Shown: positions 26,250 to 35,339 of the stretch, piece by piece | Layout: each line of letters opens with the position of its first letter | Position numbering within the stretch: the first letter of the stretch is position 1 | Source: JAKVBH01 sp049800955 | Lineage (GTDB): Bacteria > Pseudomonadota > Alphaproteobacteria > Rhodobacterales > Rhodobacteraceae | DNA: 64,000 nucleotides | Assembly: GCF_049800955.1 (NCBI RefSeq) | Contig: NZ_JBNAGA010000002.1 | Coordinates: 186,001 to 250,000, forward strand | Reading direction: 5' to 3' | The notes under the pieces: generated by a model | Database searches by the model: none | What the model saw: the letters and a program-made list of their open reading frames with translations, nothing else | What the model was told of the DNA's origin: nothing | Made by a program: the position numbers and the translations under genes

Positions 26250-27608
26250 CTACCGCCTCCGCAACGCGCCCCAGGGGCCCACGCGTTCGATGATATCGGC
26301 GCGCGGCGACCATGGCCCTCGGACAGGTTCGGGTTCCTGCATTGGCGCGTCATGGCCGAAAAGCGCGGCGCGCGCGCCCGCCTTGTCGGCCTGATACTCG
26401 CGCACGAGAAAGTCGACGACGAACCCCCGCTTGCTCTCCGACCAGCTGCGATACAGCTCGTAAAACAGTGGCTTGTGGCAGATAAACAGCTGCCGCACGT
26501 CCATGGGTGAAAGCTCGGCCAGCAATTGATTGACGAGCGATGCATCGGGCGTATCAGCCGCGCGCAGCGAGTAGAAATACGCGGGATGCTCAGAGCTGAT
26601 GCGCGGCCAACGGCCCTGTCCTTCGGCCCAATCCGCCAAAGCGCGCAGGCCATGCCACACCTCGGGTAGGTCTGACCCATGGGCGCGCGCCAGCTTGCGG
26701 ATGTCTGACCGTGTGGCGCCTGTGAGGTCCACGCCCGCATCCTGCGCGACATCCACGACGATGAAATCCATCTTCTGGCGCAGGATCGCCGCCGCATCGA
26801 TGCCGCGCGCCTTTACGATGGGCTCAACCAGATCGTTGTATTCAAAGAATTTCGCTATCCGGTTCCGCTCATGCAGTCCGAAGGTGTATTTGATCGGCAC
26901 TTCGCCAATCGCGTCTTTCCGGGCGGCAATCATTGCGGGATGATCCATGCTTTGGAAGACATAGGCCCCCCCGAAATGGGACGTCCAGTAATTCTCCTGC
27001 TGCACGCTCATCGGCTTGAGGCGCACCGGATTGCGCAGGATATCGCCCGTTTGCTTGGCCGTCTCGATCATCCGGGCGATCAGAACGTCATCGTGCCACG
27101 CGCCTGCGCGGGTTTTGAATTCATCGACCAAGTCCGCAAGCTTGTCCGCCTGCTGCAGCGTCCCGCCGGTCGTGTCCGCCTCGACCGTGATCTTGCGAAT
27201 GTCAAACAGGCGCGCGGGCGATGACACGTCGTAGACCGAGTTCACCAACTCGCCCGCCACCGCATCCTGTGCCGTCAGCGCAAAGAGCTGCGCCTCGTTG
27301 GTCTCGATGAAGGTCTTAAGAATGTCGCGCGAGGTGGAGAAGGTCGCGTCCAGTAGCGGCGCCGTCTTCTGTTCGGTGCTGAGCAAGATGAACTGCCGAT
27401 TGACGCCTGCGTGGTTGAGGTAGAGCGGATCGCCAAGCTCCTCGCCAATCTCAGGAGAGTAGCCCGAGATGTCGATGTGGAAATCCGTGAGCGTGGTCTG
27501 CTGTCCGGTGAGTTGCTTCAGCGCCCGGTTATACCGCGCAACGAGCGACGCGGAGGCGACGTGGATCAGATTGCCAAACATGAGGCCGGAAGTGATGAGA
27601 CGGTTCAT
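26250..27608 (-). CDS. large protein of unknown function in the AAA+ locus
   Basis: A 452-residue soluble-looking protein without a recognised domain. Visible blocks are MNRLITSGLMFGNL, STEQKTAPLLDATFSTSRD, SHFGGAYVFQSMDHPAMIAARKDAIGEVPIKY and LFICHKPLFYELYRSWSES. There is no signal peptide or membrane segment. The ATG at 27608 forms an ATGA overlap with the stop of the AT-rich gene upstream, which decides the start over 27641. Its translation should depend on that gene. I have seen similar proteins beside AAA+ genes in Rhodobacteraceae but know no function. Confidence 0.7.
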   Translation of the reverse strand: MNRLITSGLMFGNLIHVASASLVARYNRALKQLTGQQTTLTDFHIDISGYSPEIGEELGDPLYLNHAGVNRQFILLSTEQKTAPLLDATFSTSRDILKTFIETNEAQLFALTAQDAVAGELVNSVYDVSSPARLFDIRKITVEADTTGGTLQQADKLADLVDEFKTRAGAWHDDVLIARMIETAKQTGDILRNPVRLKPMSVQQENYWTSHFGGAYVFQSMDHPAMIAARKDAIGEVPIKYTFGLHERNRIAKFFEYNDLVEPIVKARGIDAAAILRQKMDFIVVDVAQDAGVDLTGATRSDIRKLARAHGSDLPEVWHGLRALADWAEGQGRWPRISSEHPAYFYSLRAADTPDASLVNQLLAELSPMDVRQLFICHKPLFYELYRSWSESKRGFVVDFLVREYQADKAGARAALFGHDAPMQEPEPVRGPWSPRADIIERVGPWGALRRR

Positions 27609-28363
27609 CGACGCATGCCACTCACATGAACTGGCAAACAATTACCAGCACTTGTTTCAAATACAAAATGATCTGGGAAATCGACTTCCGTTTTGGCACA
27701 TTGAATGTCTGGCATGCGGTCTGTAACAAGCCTTCGGTACAAACGGGAGTGGAAGACTGTTGCGATATCAGACATGTGTCTTGTCCATTCATACCAGCAA
27801 TCGCGCAAATCGCTTTGAGTGTGTAACTCGTCTTCGAGGCTCCGCAAAACGCCAGTTATGAAAGCCTCATCGCCAAGGGTGTAAGTAGAGTTGTACCTAT
27901 TTGCACTGTAAAGGCTAAAGACTGGAGTTTCGTCTTCTATTTCTCTGCAAAGTCGTTTGGCGTCTTTGATTGTATTATGTGCGGCGGCTTTGTCTCGAAT
28001 GGAGATTGCTACTTCATGTCCTATGAGGCTTTCAACATGGTCAAACTCAGACACTATATTTGAAGCAATTTCTCCTACGTCGCCCTGCTGTTTTTCGCAG
28101 GACTTCAAGAACTTCCAAAACTCTAACAAACGGAGCGTCAGCGGTTTAATAATGCCAGCTTCTTGCCCGTACTTCAGCAGTCGGATCGCTAGAGGCAAAT
28201 CAGGTCGGAAATTTGACATCCAGGCCAGTTTGCAAAGACTGTTAATGTCAGTTGCACAATACGAAGAGATTGTGACTGCCGCAACTTCGTTATCAGACAA
28301 ATATTTGCGTAGATCGCCGACTGTAGTAGTGCAAGCAATATACTCTATTCCGGCGGGGCTCAT
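27605..28363 (-). CDS. AT-richer protein with HEPN-like RDxxxxH motif
   Basis: A 252-residue protein not assigned to a family. It has a helical N-terminal half and ISIRDKAAAHNTIKDAKRL at residues 121-139. Arg123, Asp124 and His129 form the Rx5H pattern of HEPN-fold ribonucleases and toxins, with a polar residue after Arg as the family prefers. The gene is clearly lower in GC than both neighbours and uses A/T-ending codons, a sign of transfer. Still, it overlaps the AAA+ stop by ATGA at 28360-28363 and the next start by ATGA at 27605-27608, so it is fully built into the operon. The nuclease assignment is inference from one motif. Confidence 0.6.
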   Translation of the reverse strand: MSPAGIEYIACTTTVGDLRKYLSDNEVAAVTISSYCATDINSLCKLAWMSNFRPDLPLAIRLLKYGQEAGIIKPLTLRLLEFWKFLKSCEKQQGDVGEIASNIVSEFDHVESLIGHEVAISIRDKAAAHNTIKDAKRLCREIEDETPVFSLYSANRYNSTYTLGDEAFITGVLRSLEDELHTQSDLRDCWYEWTRHMSDIATVFHSRLYRRLVTDRMPDIQCAKTEVDFPDHFVFETSAGNCLPVHVSGMRR

Positions 28364-30288
28364 CCTTTTCCCCCCAAATACCGCTTCTTCGCCTCAGCCT
28401 GCCGCCCAAAGTCGCGGACCATGGCCTCAATCGCTACCTCATCTGACTTATCCGCGTAGCGGAACTCTGAATCCGCGTAGCGGTTGATCTCCTGCACCAC
28501 CATCTCCACTGTTATGGGTTTGCGCAGCTCGGAAATCATGCCTTTCTTCGTCTCGTAGTCGCGGAAGAGGAACAGCTCGGGCTCCTCCATCCATTCGTCC
28601 GGCAGCTCGAAGTCCATGGCGCGGACTTTCACCGCATCTGTGATGTTTTTGATCGCACGGCCCGTGAACCGCGGATCGGCCTGTTGGATCGCTTTGAGAT
28701 ACGTGCCCAGCTTCGTGATGTCGTCCAGCGCGCCGATCTCGCCAGACACCTTCTCGAAGACCTTCAACAGCCCCGCCTCCTTGGGCCGATTGTGGCTTTC
28801 AAAGCTCGCGGCCACGGCGCGTTTGATCTCCTGCGCGGAGAAGAGCTCGTGATCGCCCAGCGGGATATCGTGGTTCTTGCCCATCAAAAGTGCGAGGATG
28901 TCGATGTAATCCTCCCGCGTCTGCGGTCCGTCCACGAGGAAGCGCGCCCCCGCCCTCTGGCGTAAAGCATCGTCGACGTTCTCGGGATAGTTGGAAAACA
29001 TGCCAAAGGTGCAATTGCCGCGCACGACCGTATTTGCTCCCGCAAAGGCCTCCATGAAAACCGCCGTCACCTCCTGTTGCCCCGCGCTGGATTGACGGTC
29101 GCCGCGCTTGCCGGCGATCTGATCGATATCGTCGATGGTGCCAAAACCGATGACGCCAGGATCGAGGATATTGGTCATGAAGGCTTTGGCGTTTTGCCCG
29201 GACTTGCCCTGGTAGCTGTCAATATTGTCGATCCCGAAATTCTGGTAGCGAAAAGCGTAGCCTGCGGTCTCGCAATAGCCATTCAGCAGCCCCGCCATCA
29301 TCTGGATCAGCGTTGTCTTGCCAGTGCCCGGCGCACCATCACCCATGAACGTGAAAATGAAGCCGCCCAGCTCTGCGAATGGGTTCAGGCGACGCTCGAA
29401 ATCATAGGCCATGAGCATCTTGGCCAGCCGCAGAGATTGGTACTTCGCGATATGGTTGCCCACGACCTCATGGGGCTTCTTGAAGGTCATGGCGAGCTTG
29501 GTGCCGCGCGCTTTGCTGGCGGGCGCAAAGCCATTGATCGTGAAATCATCCGCCGCCACATGCCACGAGTTGCTTCCGAAAACACCTGTGCCCGCAGCGG
29601 TGGACGCGCGCAGCGCAAGCTTATCCATCACCTGGCCCGCGAAGGCCAACACCGTGGCAATCAGCGCACCATCATCTGCGGCTGTGTCCAGTTTCTGATC
29701 AAGCTCCCAAAGCAAACCATGCAGCATCAGCTGCGCATTCTCGGGCAAAATCTCCTCCACATCACCGATCTGAACGGTAGTTTCCGGCGTGTGATCCCGC
29801 AAAAGATGCACCGTGGCATTGGCAAAGGTGAAGCCAACCGCAAGCGCCTCATCTGTGAGCAAAGATCCAAATTCGGCCTTGGACGTCGCGGGCAAACGGC
29901 CTTCAAGATTTTGCCGTTTGAGCTCCGCAAGCCCCGTTACCTCCGACAGAACCTCGCCCAGGGCCTCCGAGATCGCGAGGGCGCGGCGCAAGGCATGGAG
30001 CGCTGTTGCTTGCAACGGCGACGGCAAGGCGTCCTCTGCATCCGCCGCTTCAATGGTCTCCCGCAAAGACACGGTAGAACGCGTCGCACTGCGCCGGGTC
30101 GCCAGTCCCGGCGTTGTTGAACGAAAACGCCGCGAAGACCTGATGCCGGGGGAGCGCTCCGTTGTTTGAGGCGCCTCGGAGCCAATGCGCGGCGCATGGT
30201 CAAACCCGGTTACGAGTGCGGTCGCCGCAGCATAGTGCTTCCGAATGTCCTCTTCGCGCAGTTCCTGCTGATCGCTCGTCGCGCTCAT
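28360..30288 (-). CDS. classical AAA+ ATPase with long N-terminal domain
   Basis: A 642-residue protein. The first 60-75 residues are Arg/Ser/Thr-rich and probably disordered; residues 90-270 form a helical N-domain. The AAA+ core has Walker A GAPGTGKTT at 319-327, Walker B VIGFGTIDDIDQ at 379-390, sensor-1 Asn433 in FSNYPEN, and the second region of homology DDALRQRAGARF with arginine-finger candidates at 443-449. There is no protease or nuclease domain fused. GAGGAATGCG precedes the ATG at 30288, which is better than 30339. Likely an oligomeric remodelling ATPase acting on a partner in this operon. Confidence 0.88.
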   Translation of the reverse strand: MSATSDQQELREEDIRKHYAAATALVTGFDHAPRIGSEAPQTTERSPGIRSSRRFRSTTPGLATRRSATRSTVSLRETIEAADAEDALPSPLQATALHALRRALAISEALGEVLSEVTGLAELKRQNLEGRLPATSKAEFGSLLTDEALAVGFTFANATVHLLRDHTPETTVQIGDVEEILPENAQLMLHGLLWELDQKLDTAADDGALIATVLAFAGQVMDKLALRASTAAGTGVFGSNSWHVAADDFTINGFAPASKARGTKLAMTFKKPHEVVGNHIAKYQSLRLAKMLMAYDFERRLNPFAELGGFIFTFMGDGAPGTGKTTLIQMMAGLLNGYCETAGYAFRYQNFGIDNIDSYQGKSGQNAKAFMTNILDPGVIGFGTIDDIDQIAGKRGDRQSSAGQQEVTAVFMEAFAGANTVVRGNCTFGMFSNYPENVDDALRQRAGARFLVDGPQTREDYIDILALLMGKNHDIPLGDHELFSAQEIKRAVAASFESHNRPKEAGLLKVFEKVSGEIGALDDITKLGTYLKAIQQADPRFTGRAIKNITDAVKVRAMDFELPDEWMEEPELFLFRDYETKKGMISELRKPITVEMVVQEINRYADSEFRYADKSDEVAIEAMVRDFGRQAEAKKRYLGGKG

Positions 30289-30357
30289 ATCGCATTCCTC
30301 TTCATCTTGCCCAATAAACTCCCCCCGGAGGGCCGGCACGCAACAGGGCCGCCCGCT

Positions 30358-31479
30358 TCAGTACCTCAGAACGCGTCCGCCCGGGCTCACCACAAACTTG
30401 CGTACGTCGCCGAACCCCGGAGGGTTGCGCTCCGCCAGAACCTGAAAAGGTCGCTGCGGCAGAATCAGCGCGCGCTGCATATCTGTTGCCCCCATCTCGG
30501 CGCCGCGCCCGGCCATCGGGTCGAGCGCAAAGACCTCCCGCTCCACGGTCCCGAACCATCCGCTGCGCTCTTCGCGCACGTAATCACTTTGCAAATCCTC
30601 GACGGTCCAGACCAGCGCCCAATCACTGCCCTCAGGTGCCTGTGCCTCGGAAAGAACGCTCCGAATTGGCCCGTTTTGCTGCGTGAAGGCGCTGGAATAC
30701 ATGGGGCCGAGGTGGAACCGCCGCAGGCGCTTGGGATGCAGGTCGTCGAAGCTCTCGTCAAAGCCCTTGGCAATCGTCAGAAGCTTGAGCCCGGCCAGCG
30801 CCTGTCCGATCAAATGCGCCTGTGCTTCCGGCCAACGGTACTGGTCTTTGGGCAGCGCCGTCTTGCCGCTGTCTTCGACCTCCATCAGGTAAACCGTGGG
30901 CAGGTTGATCTGGCTGTCATAGACCGCCCAATGGACGAGGTAACGTCTGCGATCCTCTGTGATATTGGACAGCCATTGCGCCTCGGGGTGGTTTTGCGCC
31001 CAAAAGAGCTGCCCACGCAGAATTTCTTCGTAATAGAGCCGCTGCGACAGGGCGAATTGCAGCTTTGTCGGATGCGCCTGATCGCGAATGATGCGACGGA
31101 CCATATCGTCCTTGATCTCATCTTCCGACGGCAGCGTGCTGAGATGCTTTTCGGCGTTCTGGGCGTCATTGGCCATCGTGAGAAGCTCATTGAACACAGG
31201 GAAGCCGCTCTCGCGGGTGTCGATGGCGAGCGAGCCAAAGAACTGCCCCGTGTCGCGCCCCGTGAGCAGGTATTTCATGCCCAGCGCCCGAAAGGTAAAG
31301 CCAAGCCCCAGTACGTAGCGGGTCAGGACCTTTACATCCTGTTTGGACAAGCTGCCTTCCGTCTCCATCACCGCGGCAACCCGGCCCAGATGGGCGAAGA
31401 TCGCATCGAACTTGGCGAAGTAGCGGCGGGAATGGTGCAGGTCGGTGAGGCCGCTCGCGTCGCGGGTGTCATTCGTCAT
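30358..31479 (-). CDS. protein of unknown function in the AAA+ locus
   Basis: A 373-residue soluble protein, not recognised. It starts with a helical region (SRRYFAKFDAIFAHLGRVAAV), has YVLGLGFTFRALGMKYLLTG, and a C-terminal beta-rich half with DWALVWTVEDLQSDYVREERSGWFG and FGDVRKFVVSPGGRVLRY. No catalytic motif is evident. CAGGAGGCGCC before the ATG is a very strong ribosome-binding site. The start overlaps the preceding small membrane-protein gene by 11 bases; the AAA+ gene follows after 69 bases. Confidence 0.72.
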   Translation of the reverse strand: MTNDTRDASGLTDLHHSRRYFAKFDAIFAHLGRVAAVMETEGSLSKQDVKVLTRYVLGLGFTFRALGMKYLLTGRDTGQFFGSLAIDTRESGFPVFNELLTMANDAQNAEKHLSTLPSEDEIKDDMVRRIIRDQAHPTKLQFALSQRLYYEEILRGQLFWAQNHPEAQWLSNITEDRRRYLVHWAVYDSQINLPTVYLMEVEDSGKTALPKDQYRWPEAQAHLIGQALAGLKLLTIAKGFDESFDDLHPKRLRRFHLGPMYSSAFTQQNGPIRSVLSEAQAPEGSDWALVWTVEDLQSDYVREERSGWFGTVEREVFALDPMAGRGAEMGATDMQRALILPQRPFQVLAERNPPGFGDVRKFVVSPGGRVLRY

Positions 31480-31816
31480 GGCGCCTCCTGCTTAGAATGT
31501 GACGCAGCAGGGCCGATCCAAAGATGACGACGGCAGCCAAAATCAGCCAGTTACCATGGACACCCTTGAACCAATAGGCAAGTGCATTTGTCTCAACCCA
31601 AACAGTCTCATCGGGAGCCGCTCCGCGTGGGGTTAAGTTGATCATGTATTTGCCGTCCAAAACATCTCGGCCGATCACTCGACCAACCAACGCTTCATAG
31701 GCAAAGCCTGACACCACGATAAATGGTACCTGCAACCAAGCGATAATCTCGATTGTCCAAAGCCTGTCAGTGACCTGATCAACAATCATTTCTACCACTC
31801 GACGCATCTCAGCCAC
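31469..31816 (-). CDS. small membrane protein in the AAA+ locus
   Basis: A 115-residue protein with a membrane segment at about residues 22-42 (IIAWLQVPFIVVSGFAYEAL), an extracytoplasmic loop with NLTPRGAAPDETVWVETNALAYWF, a second segment at 89-107 (NWLILAAVVIFGSALLRHIL) and a basic end SRRRHDE. The start may be GTG at 31816 or ATG at 31807; no strong ribosome-binding site distinguishes them. It overlaps the next gene, so the membrane protein and the 373-residue protein are translated together. Confidence 0.65.
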   Translation of the reverse strand: MAEMRRVVEMIVDQVTDRLWTIEIIAWLQVPFIVVSGFAYEALVGRVIGRDVLDGKYMINLTPRGAAPDETVWVETNALAYWFKGVHGNWLILAAVVIFGSALLRHILSRRRHDE

Positions 31817-31927
31817 GCGAAACGCCGGGCAATGCCAGCCCCATGGATGGTGATTGGAACAGTCCCGCTGAGCACTTAATGTCTGCCAAGTCCGAGCGCA
31901 GTTCGAGCGACGTGCAAAGGCGACCCA

Positions 31928-31956
31928 AAAGCCATCCCCGGTGTGGGGCTGGCTTT
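31928..31956 (-). terminator. hairpin behind the coiled-coil gene
   Basis: A 12-base stem with one mismatch: AAAGCCATCCCC at 31928-31939 pairs with GGGGCTGGCTTT at 31945-31956 around GGTGT. Read on the minus strand it ends in TTTT, as a factor-independent terminator or attenuator would. It lies 45 bases after the stop of the 32001-33077 gene and before the small membrane-protein gene. A second short stem (GGGGC/GCCCC, 31964-31977) stands beside it. Confidence 0.6.
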
Positions 31957-32000
31957 GTCCGGCGGGGCTGACGCCCCTCGATTCCGGACGAGTGCCTCAC

Positions 32001-33077
32001 TCAACCACCATAAGCATTGCTGTCGTGCTTCTCCACGATGCTGGCAAACCGCCGGGCGAAACGCTCGTCGGCCTTGGCCTTGGCCTCCAGAACATCGCGG
32101 GCAAAGACCATGTGATCCTCGTGCGCCTCCAGCATGTCGGCCATTTTCTGGTTGGTCGCGGTGCCGATGGCGGCCATGGCGGATTGCGCTTCCTGATCGG
32201 TTTTCACGCCGATCTCGTTGATCCGGTGGGCCACATCCTGCTGCTGCGCTGTTTTGAGCGATTTGGTCAGCGCGTCATAGAGAACGACCCGTTGCTTGGT
32301 ATCCGTCTGCAGCTTGTTGATCAAAACCATCTGCGTCGCCGCCTGGTTTTGCAGCGAGTCGACCCAGGATTTTCCCTTTTCGATGTAGCGCTCAAGGGTC
32401 TGGCTCTTGGCCAGTTTGACCTGCTCGTCCTGCACCAGCGCGTTGTAGGCTTTGTTGAGATCGGCCAATTCCGTCTCCAGCTTGGTGCGCGCAGCGGCGT
32501 CCTGTTCGACGGAAATCCTGTTCTCCAGGTCAATGATTTTCGGGTCCATGCTGACAATTTCAGCGCGGACTGCCTCAAGCTCACCGACCGTAAACTCCCG
32601 ATCATCCAAGGTCGCGGTCAGGTTGGTCTCGACCTTCTCTTTCTGCTCATTCAGAACTGCGAGCTGCCCTTGCAACAGCTGCGTGATGACATCGGATTTC
32701 GAAATCAGGTCTTGCAGCTTGTCATCGATGCTGGCCGTCTTGATCCGCTCTTGGCGCATGGCGTCGGCGCGATCCTTGGCGAAAAAGCCCACGAAGCTTT
32801 CCCAACCCGTCTTGGTCCGCATTTCGTCAAAATCTTTGGAGAACGCAGCGGTCACGTCATCGAGCCCCATAATGAGCTCCGCGATATTGGCGTTCATCAC
32901 ATCGGTATGCGCATGCACATCCTCAAGCGTGGCGTTTTCGATGTCGATGGCAATGTCTTCGCCGCTGTCCATCTTTTGCCGCGCAATCTCGATCCGGCTC
33001 GTGAGTTCGGAAATCTTGGATTGTGCCTCGGCCACCTGTGCCTGACTTTCGCGTACCTGCGTTTCAAAGTTTGACAT
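32001..33077 (-). CDS. coiled-coil cytoplasmic protein (TelA/PspA-like in character)
   Basis: A 358-residue, strongly acidic and helical protein. Heptad-like stretches run through about residues 5-60, 130-215 and 225-260 (for example TQLLQGQLAVLNEQKEKVE and TKLETELADLNKAYNALVQ). A short hydrophobic patch WESFVGFFAKD lies near residue 95. There is no signal peptide. The layout recalls toxic-anion-resistance TelA and phage-shock PspA proteins, but I see no decisive family motif, so this is only a resemblance. GAGGGAG precedes the ATG. It is the first gene of the AAA+ locus, separated from the rest by a hairpin. Confidence 0.68.
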   Translation of the reverse strand: MSNFETQVRESQAQVAEAQSKISELTSRIEIARQKMDSGEDIAIDIENATLEDVHAHTDVMNANIAELIMGLDDVTAAFSKDFDEMRTKTGWESFVGFFAKDRADAMRQERIKTASIDDKLQDLISKSDVITQLLQGQLAVLNEQKEKVETNLTATLDDREFTVGELEAVRAEIVSMDPKIIDLENRISVEQDAAARTKLETELADLNKAYNALVQDEQVKLAKSQTLERYIEKGKSWVDSLQNQAATQMVLINKLQTDTKQRVVLYDALTKSLKTAQQQDVAHRINEIGVKTDQEAQSAMAAIGTATNQKMADMLEAHEDHMVFARDVLEAKAKADERFARRFASIVEKHDSNAYGG

Positions 33078-33195
33078 GAAAACTCCCTCGTTATGAATGG
33101 CTTGGCCTCTATATAGGCAATGTAATGGCTATTTACATTACCGGGCCATCGTATTTGCGCTGAGTGTGGCAAATCTTGACGGGCTTGGGAAGCAA

Positions 33196-34527
33196 TCAGA
33201 CGTCAGCCAGCTGCAGCCCTGCGTTCACCGCCAGAAGCAGCGCGCGGCGGTAGCGGCCAAGCGGAAACTTTCGCGGCACGTCACGAAAGGCTGCCGGATA
33301 GGGTCCATCAGGCGCGCGGTCCCGGACGAGATCAGCCAGCAGTCTGCCCGCATAGCTGCCCATAGCGACGCCATTGCCATGATAGGCCAGCCCGGCAAAG
33401 GCGCCCGGCATCTCTGGAATTTCCCCAACGAAGGGCGTCCGGTTGCGGGCGAGACATACAAGGCCCGACCACATGTGCGGGATCTCGACCTCTGCCCAAG
33501 CGGGAAACATTGCGTGGAAATCAGCCCGCATCTTGCGCCGCAGACGGGCTGTGGCGCGCGGCGTGGCAAAGACGCCACCGCGCATTCCAAAGAGAAACCG
33601 TCCATCAGGCAGCAGGCGGAAATAATGCAACAGATGTCGCGTGTCATAGGCCATTTGAGCGCTGGTCCAACCCTGCGCCTCTTGCTCAGCCTGCGAGAGA
33701 GGACGCGTAGCAAGAATATTGGACTGCAAGGGCAGGACGCGCGCCCTGAGCCAGTCCGGCACGTCTTCCGAGGAGTAGCCATTGGTTGCGATGATGATCC
33801 GACGGGCCGTAATCCGCGCTTCCGGCGTTTGCAGCGTGAATCGTCTGCCATCATATGCAATCGCGGTGACGGGCGAGCTCTCTCTGATCTCCGCGCCTGC
33901 GGTTAGCGCGGCTTGAGCCAGCCCGTGGACATATTTGCGCGGGTTCAGCGCAAAACCGATGGGCAGGGTCATCGCGCCGCGAAAGGGGCCGTTCATCCCA
34001 TGTTGGCGCAAAGCGTCTTGCGGGATCAGCTCAGGTGCCAAGCCATAATCCTCGCGCAGCGCCTCAACGTCTGAGAGCAGCGCCCGCCAGTGTCGTGGCG
34101 TGTGCGCGAGCAGGGTCTCGCCCTCGGAATGCCGGTCCACATCAATGCCTTCATCGTCGAGCATCGCCTCAACATGATCCACCGCCGCCCGTTCCGCATC
34201 CCGGTAAGCCCGGCGACCCTCGCCTCCATAGGCTCGCACTAAGGCCGCGTTGGATATCTTGCCCCCACCCAAGCAACAAAAGCCGCCGTTGCGCCCCGAG
34301 GCGCCCCAGCCGATGCGCTCGGCTTCCAGAAGCGTAACACCTTCGCCCGCCCGCGCGAGATGCAGCGCGGCGGTCAGTCCGGTGTACCCTCCGCCGATGA
34401 TGGCAATATCCGTGTCCGCATCGCCCTGAGCAGATGGCAGGGTCAGATTGGGCGACTCGACGGCCCACAAGCATGTGTTCAGCGGCTCTTGTCCATAGGC
34501 CCAAGGCTCATAAACCCGCTGCATCAC
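33196..34527 (-). CDS. FAD-dependent oxidoreductase, gamma-glutamylputrescine oxidase-like
   Basis: A 443-residue DAO-family flavoprotein. The dinucleotide loop IGGGYTGLTAALHLARAG is near residue 43, followed by ERIGWGASGRNGGFCC, the motif shared by PuuB/OrdL-type amine oxidases. The C-terminal GLAYHGNGVAMGSYAGRLLADL is also typical. It follows directly on the putrescine permease gene, and the start (GTG at 34527, or ATG at 34524) overlaps the permease stop. Likely substrate is putrescine, gamma-glutamylputrescine or a related amine; no gamma-glutamylputrescine synthetase gene is in the window. Confidence 0.82.
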   Translation of the reverse strand: MMQRVYEPWAYGQEPLNTCLWAVESPNLTLPSAQGDADTDIAIIGGGYTGLTAALHLARAGEGVTLLEAERIGWGASGRNGGFCCLGGGKISNAALVRAYGGEGRRAYRDAERAAVDHVEAMLDDEGIDVDRHSEGETLLAHTPRHWRALLSDVEALREDYGLAPELIPQDALRQHGMNGPFRGAMTLPIGFALNPRKYVHGLAQAALTAGAEIRESSPVTAIAYDGRRFTLQTPEARITARRIIIATNGYSSEDVPDWLRARVLPLQSNILATRPLSQAEQEAQGWTSAQMAYDTRHLLHYFRLLPDGRFLFGMRGGVFATPRATARLRRKMRADFHAMFPAWAEVEIPHMWSGLVCLARNRTPFVGEIPEMPGAFAGLAYHGNGVAMGSYAGRLLADLVRDRAPDGPYPAAFRDVPRKFPLGRYRRALLLAVNAGLQLADV

Positions 34528-35339
34528 GTGCGGGCGGCGGCCTGTTCGTCACGGCTTTGGCGCAGGGCCGCATTCTTGGAAACAAGCGAGGCGGAGATAA
34601 CCCCGACCGTTACAATTGCGATCATGATCGTCGAAAGCGCGTTGATTTCCGGGCTCACGCCAAGCCGCACAGCGGAGAAAATCTTGATCGGCAAGGTCGT
34701 CGCAGAGGGCCCGGCCGTAAAGGAGGCGATCACAAGATCATCAAGAGAAAGCGTGAAGGCCAGGAGCCAGCCCGAAATCACAGCAGGCGCGATGATGGGC
34801 AAGGTCACGAGGCGAAATGCGTCAAAGGGCGTCGCCCCAAGATCCAGCGCCGCTTCCTCCAACGACCGGTCGAAACTCACCAGCCTTGACGAGACGACAA
34901 CCGAGACAAAGGCCATCGAAAAGGTGGTATGCGCGAGCACAATGGTCAGGACACCGCGATCCAACCCGATGCCGATGAAAAGCAGCAGGAGCGAGAGGCC
35001 CGTGATGACTTCCGGCATCACAAGGGGCGCATAGATCATGCCTGAGAAGAGCGTGCGCCCCGAAAAACGGCCCGCGCGCACCAGCACATAGGCCGCCATC
35101 GTGCCCAGAACTGTGGCCAGGGTTGAGCTGGCCACGGCCACCTTGATGGTGACCCAGGCGGCATCGAGAAAGGCCTCGTTTTGCAGCAATTCGCCGTACC
35201 ATTTGGTCGAGAACCCAGCCCAGACCGTCACGAGTTTGGAGGCATTGAACGAATAGATCACGAGGATCAGCATCGGCAGATACAGGAAAGCGAAACCAAG
35301 TGTGAGCGAGACGGCATTGAATGTCGAAAAGCGCTTCAT
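34524..35339 (-). CDS. potI: polyamine ABC transporter permease (PotI/PotC type)
   Basis: A 271-residue permease with about six membrane segments. The cytoplasmic EAA loop, which docks the ATPase, is EEAALDLGATPFDAFRLVTLPIIAPA at about residues 165-190. It forms the second permease of the PotFGHI-type putrescine importer. Its ATG overlaps the stop of the first permease gene by ATGA (35336-35339), and its own stop overlaps the oxidase gene. Confidence 0.9.
   Translation of the reverse strand: MKRFSTFNAVSLTLGFAFLYLPMLILVIYSFNASKLVTVWAGFSTKWYGELLQNEAFLDAAWVTIKVAVASSTLATVLGTMAAYVLVRAGRFSGRTLFSGMIYAPLVMPEVITGLSLLLLFIGIGLDRGVLTIVLAHTTFSMAFVSVVVSSRLVSFDRSLEEAALDLGATPFDAFRLVTLPIIAPAVISGWLLAFTLSLDDLVIASFTAGPSATTLPIKIFSAVRLGVSPEINALSTIMIAIVTVGVISASLVSKNAALRQSRDEQAAART

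Noticed and set aside
29077..31527. two long plus-strand frames opposite the AAA+ and 373-residue genes
   Set aside because: They mirror strongly supported minus-strand genes and have no ribosome-binding sites or recognisable motifs.
25232..33077. reading the AAA+ locus as a known defence system such as BREX or Zorya
   Set aside because: No methyltransferase, helicase, motA/motB-like or nuclease hallmark beyond the single HEPN-like motif was seen.
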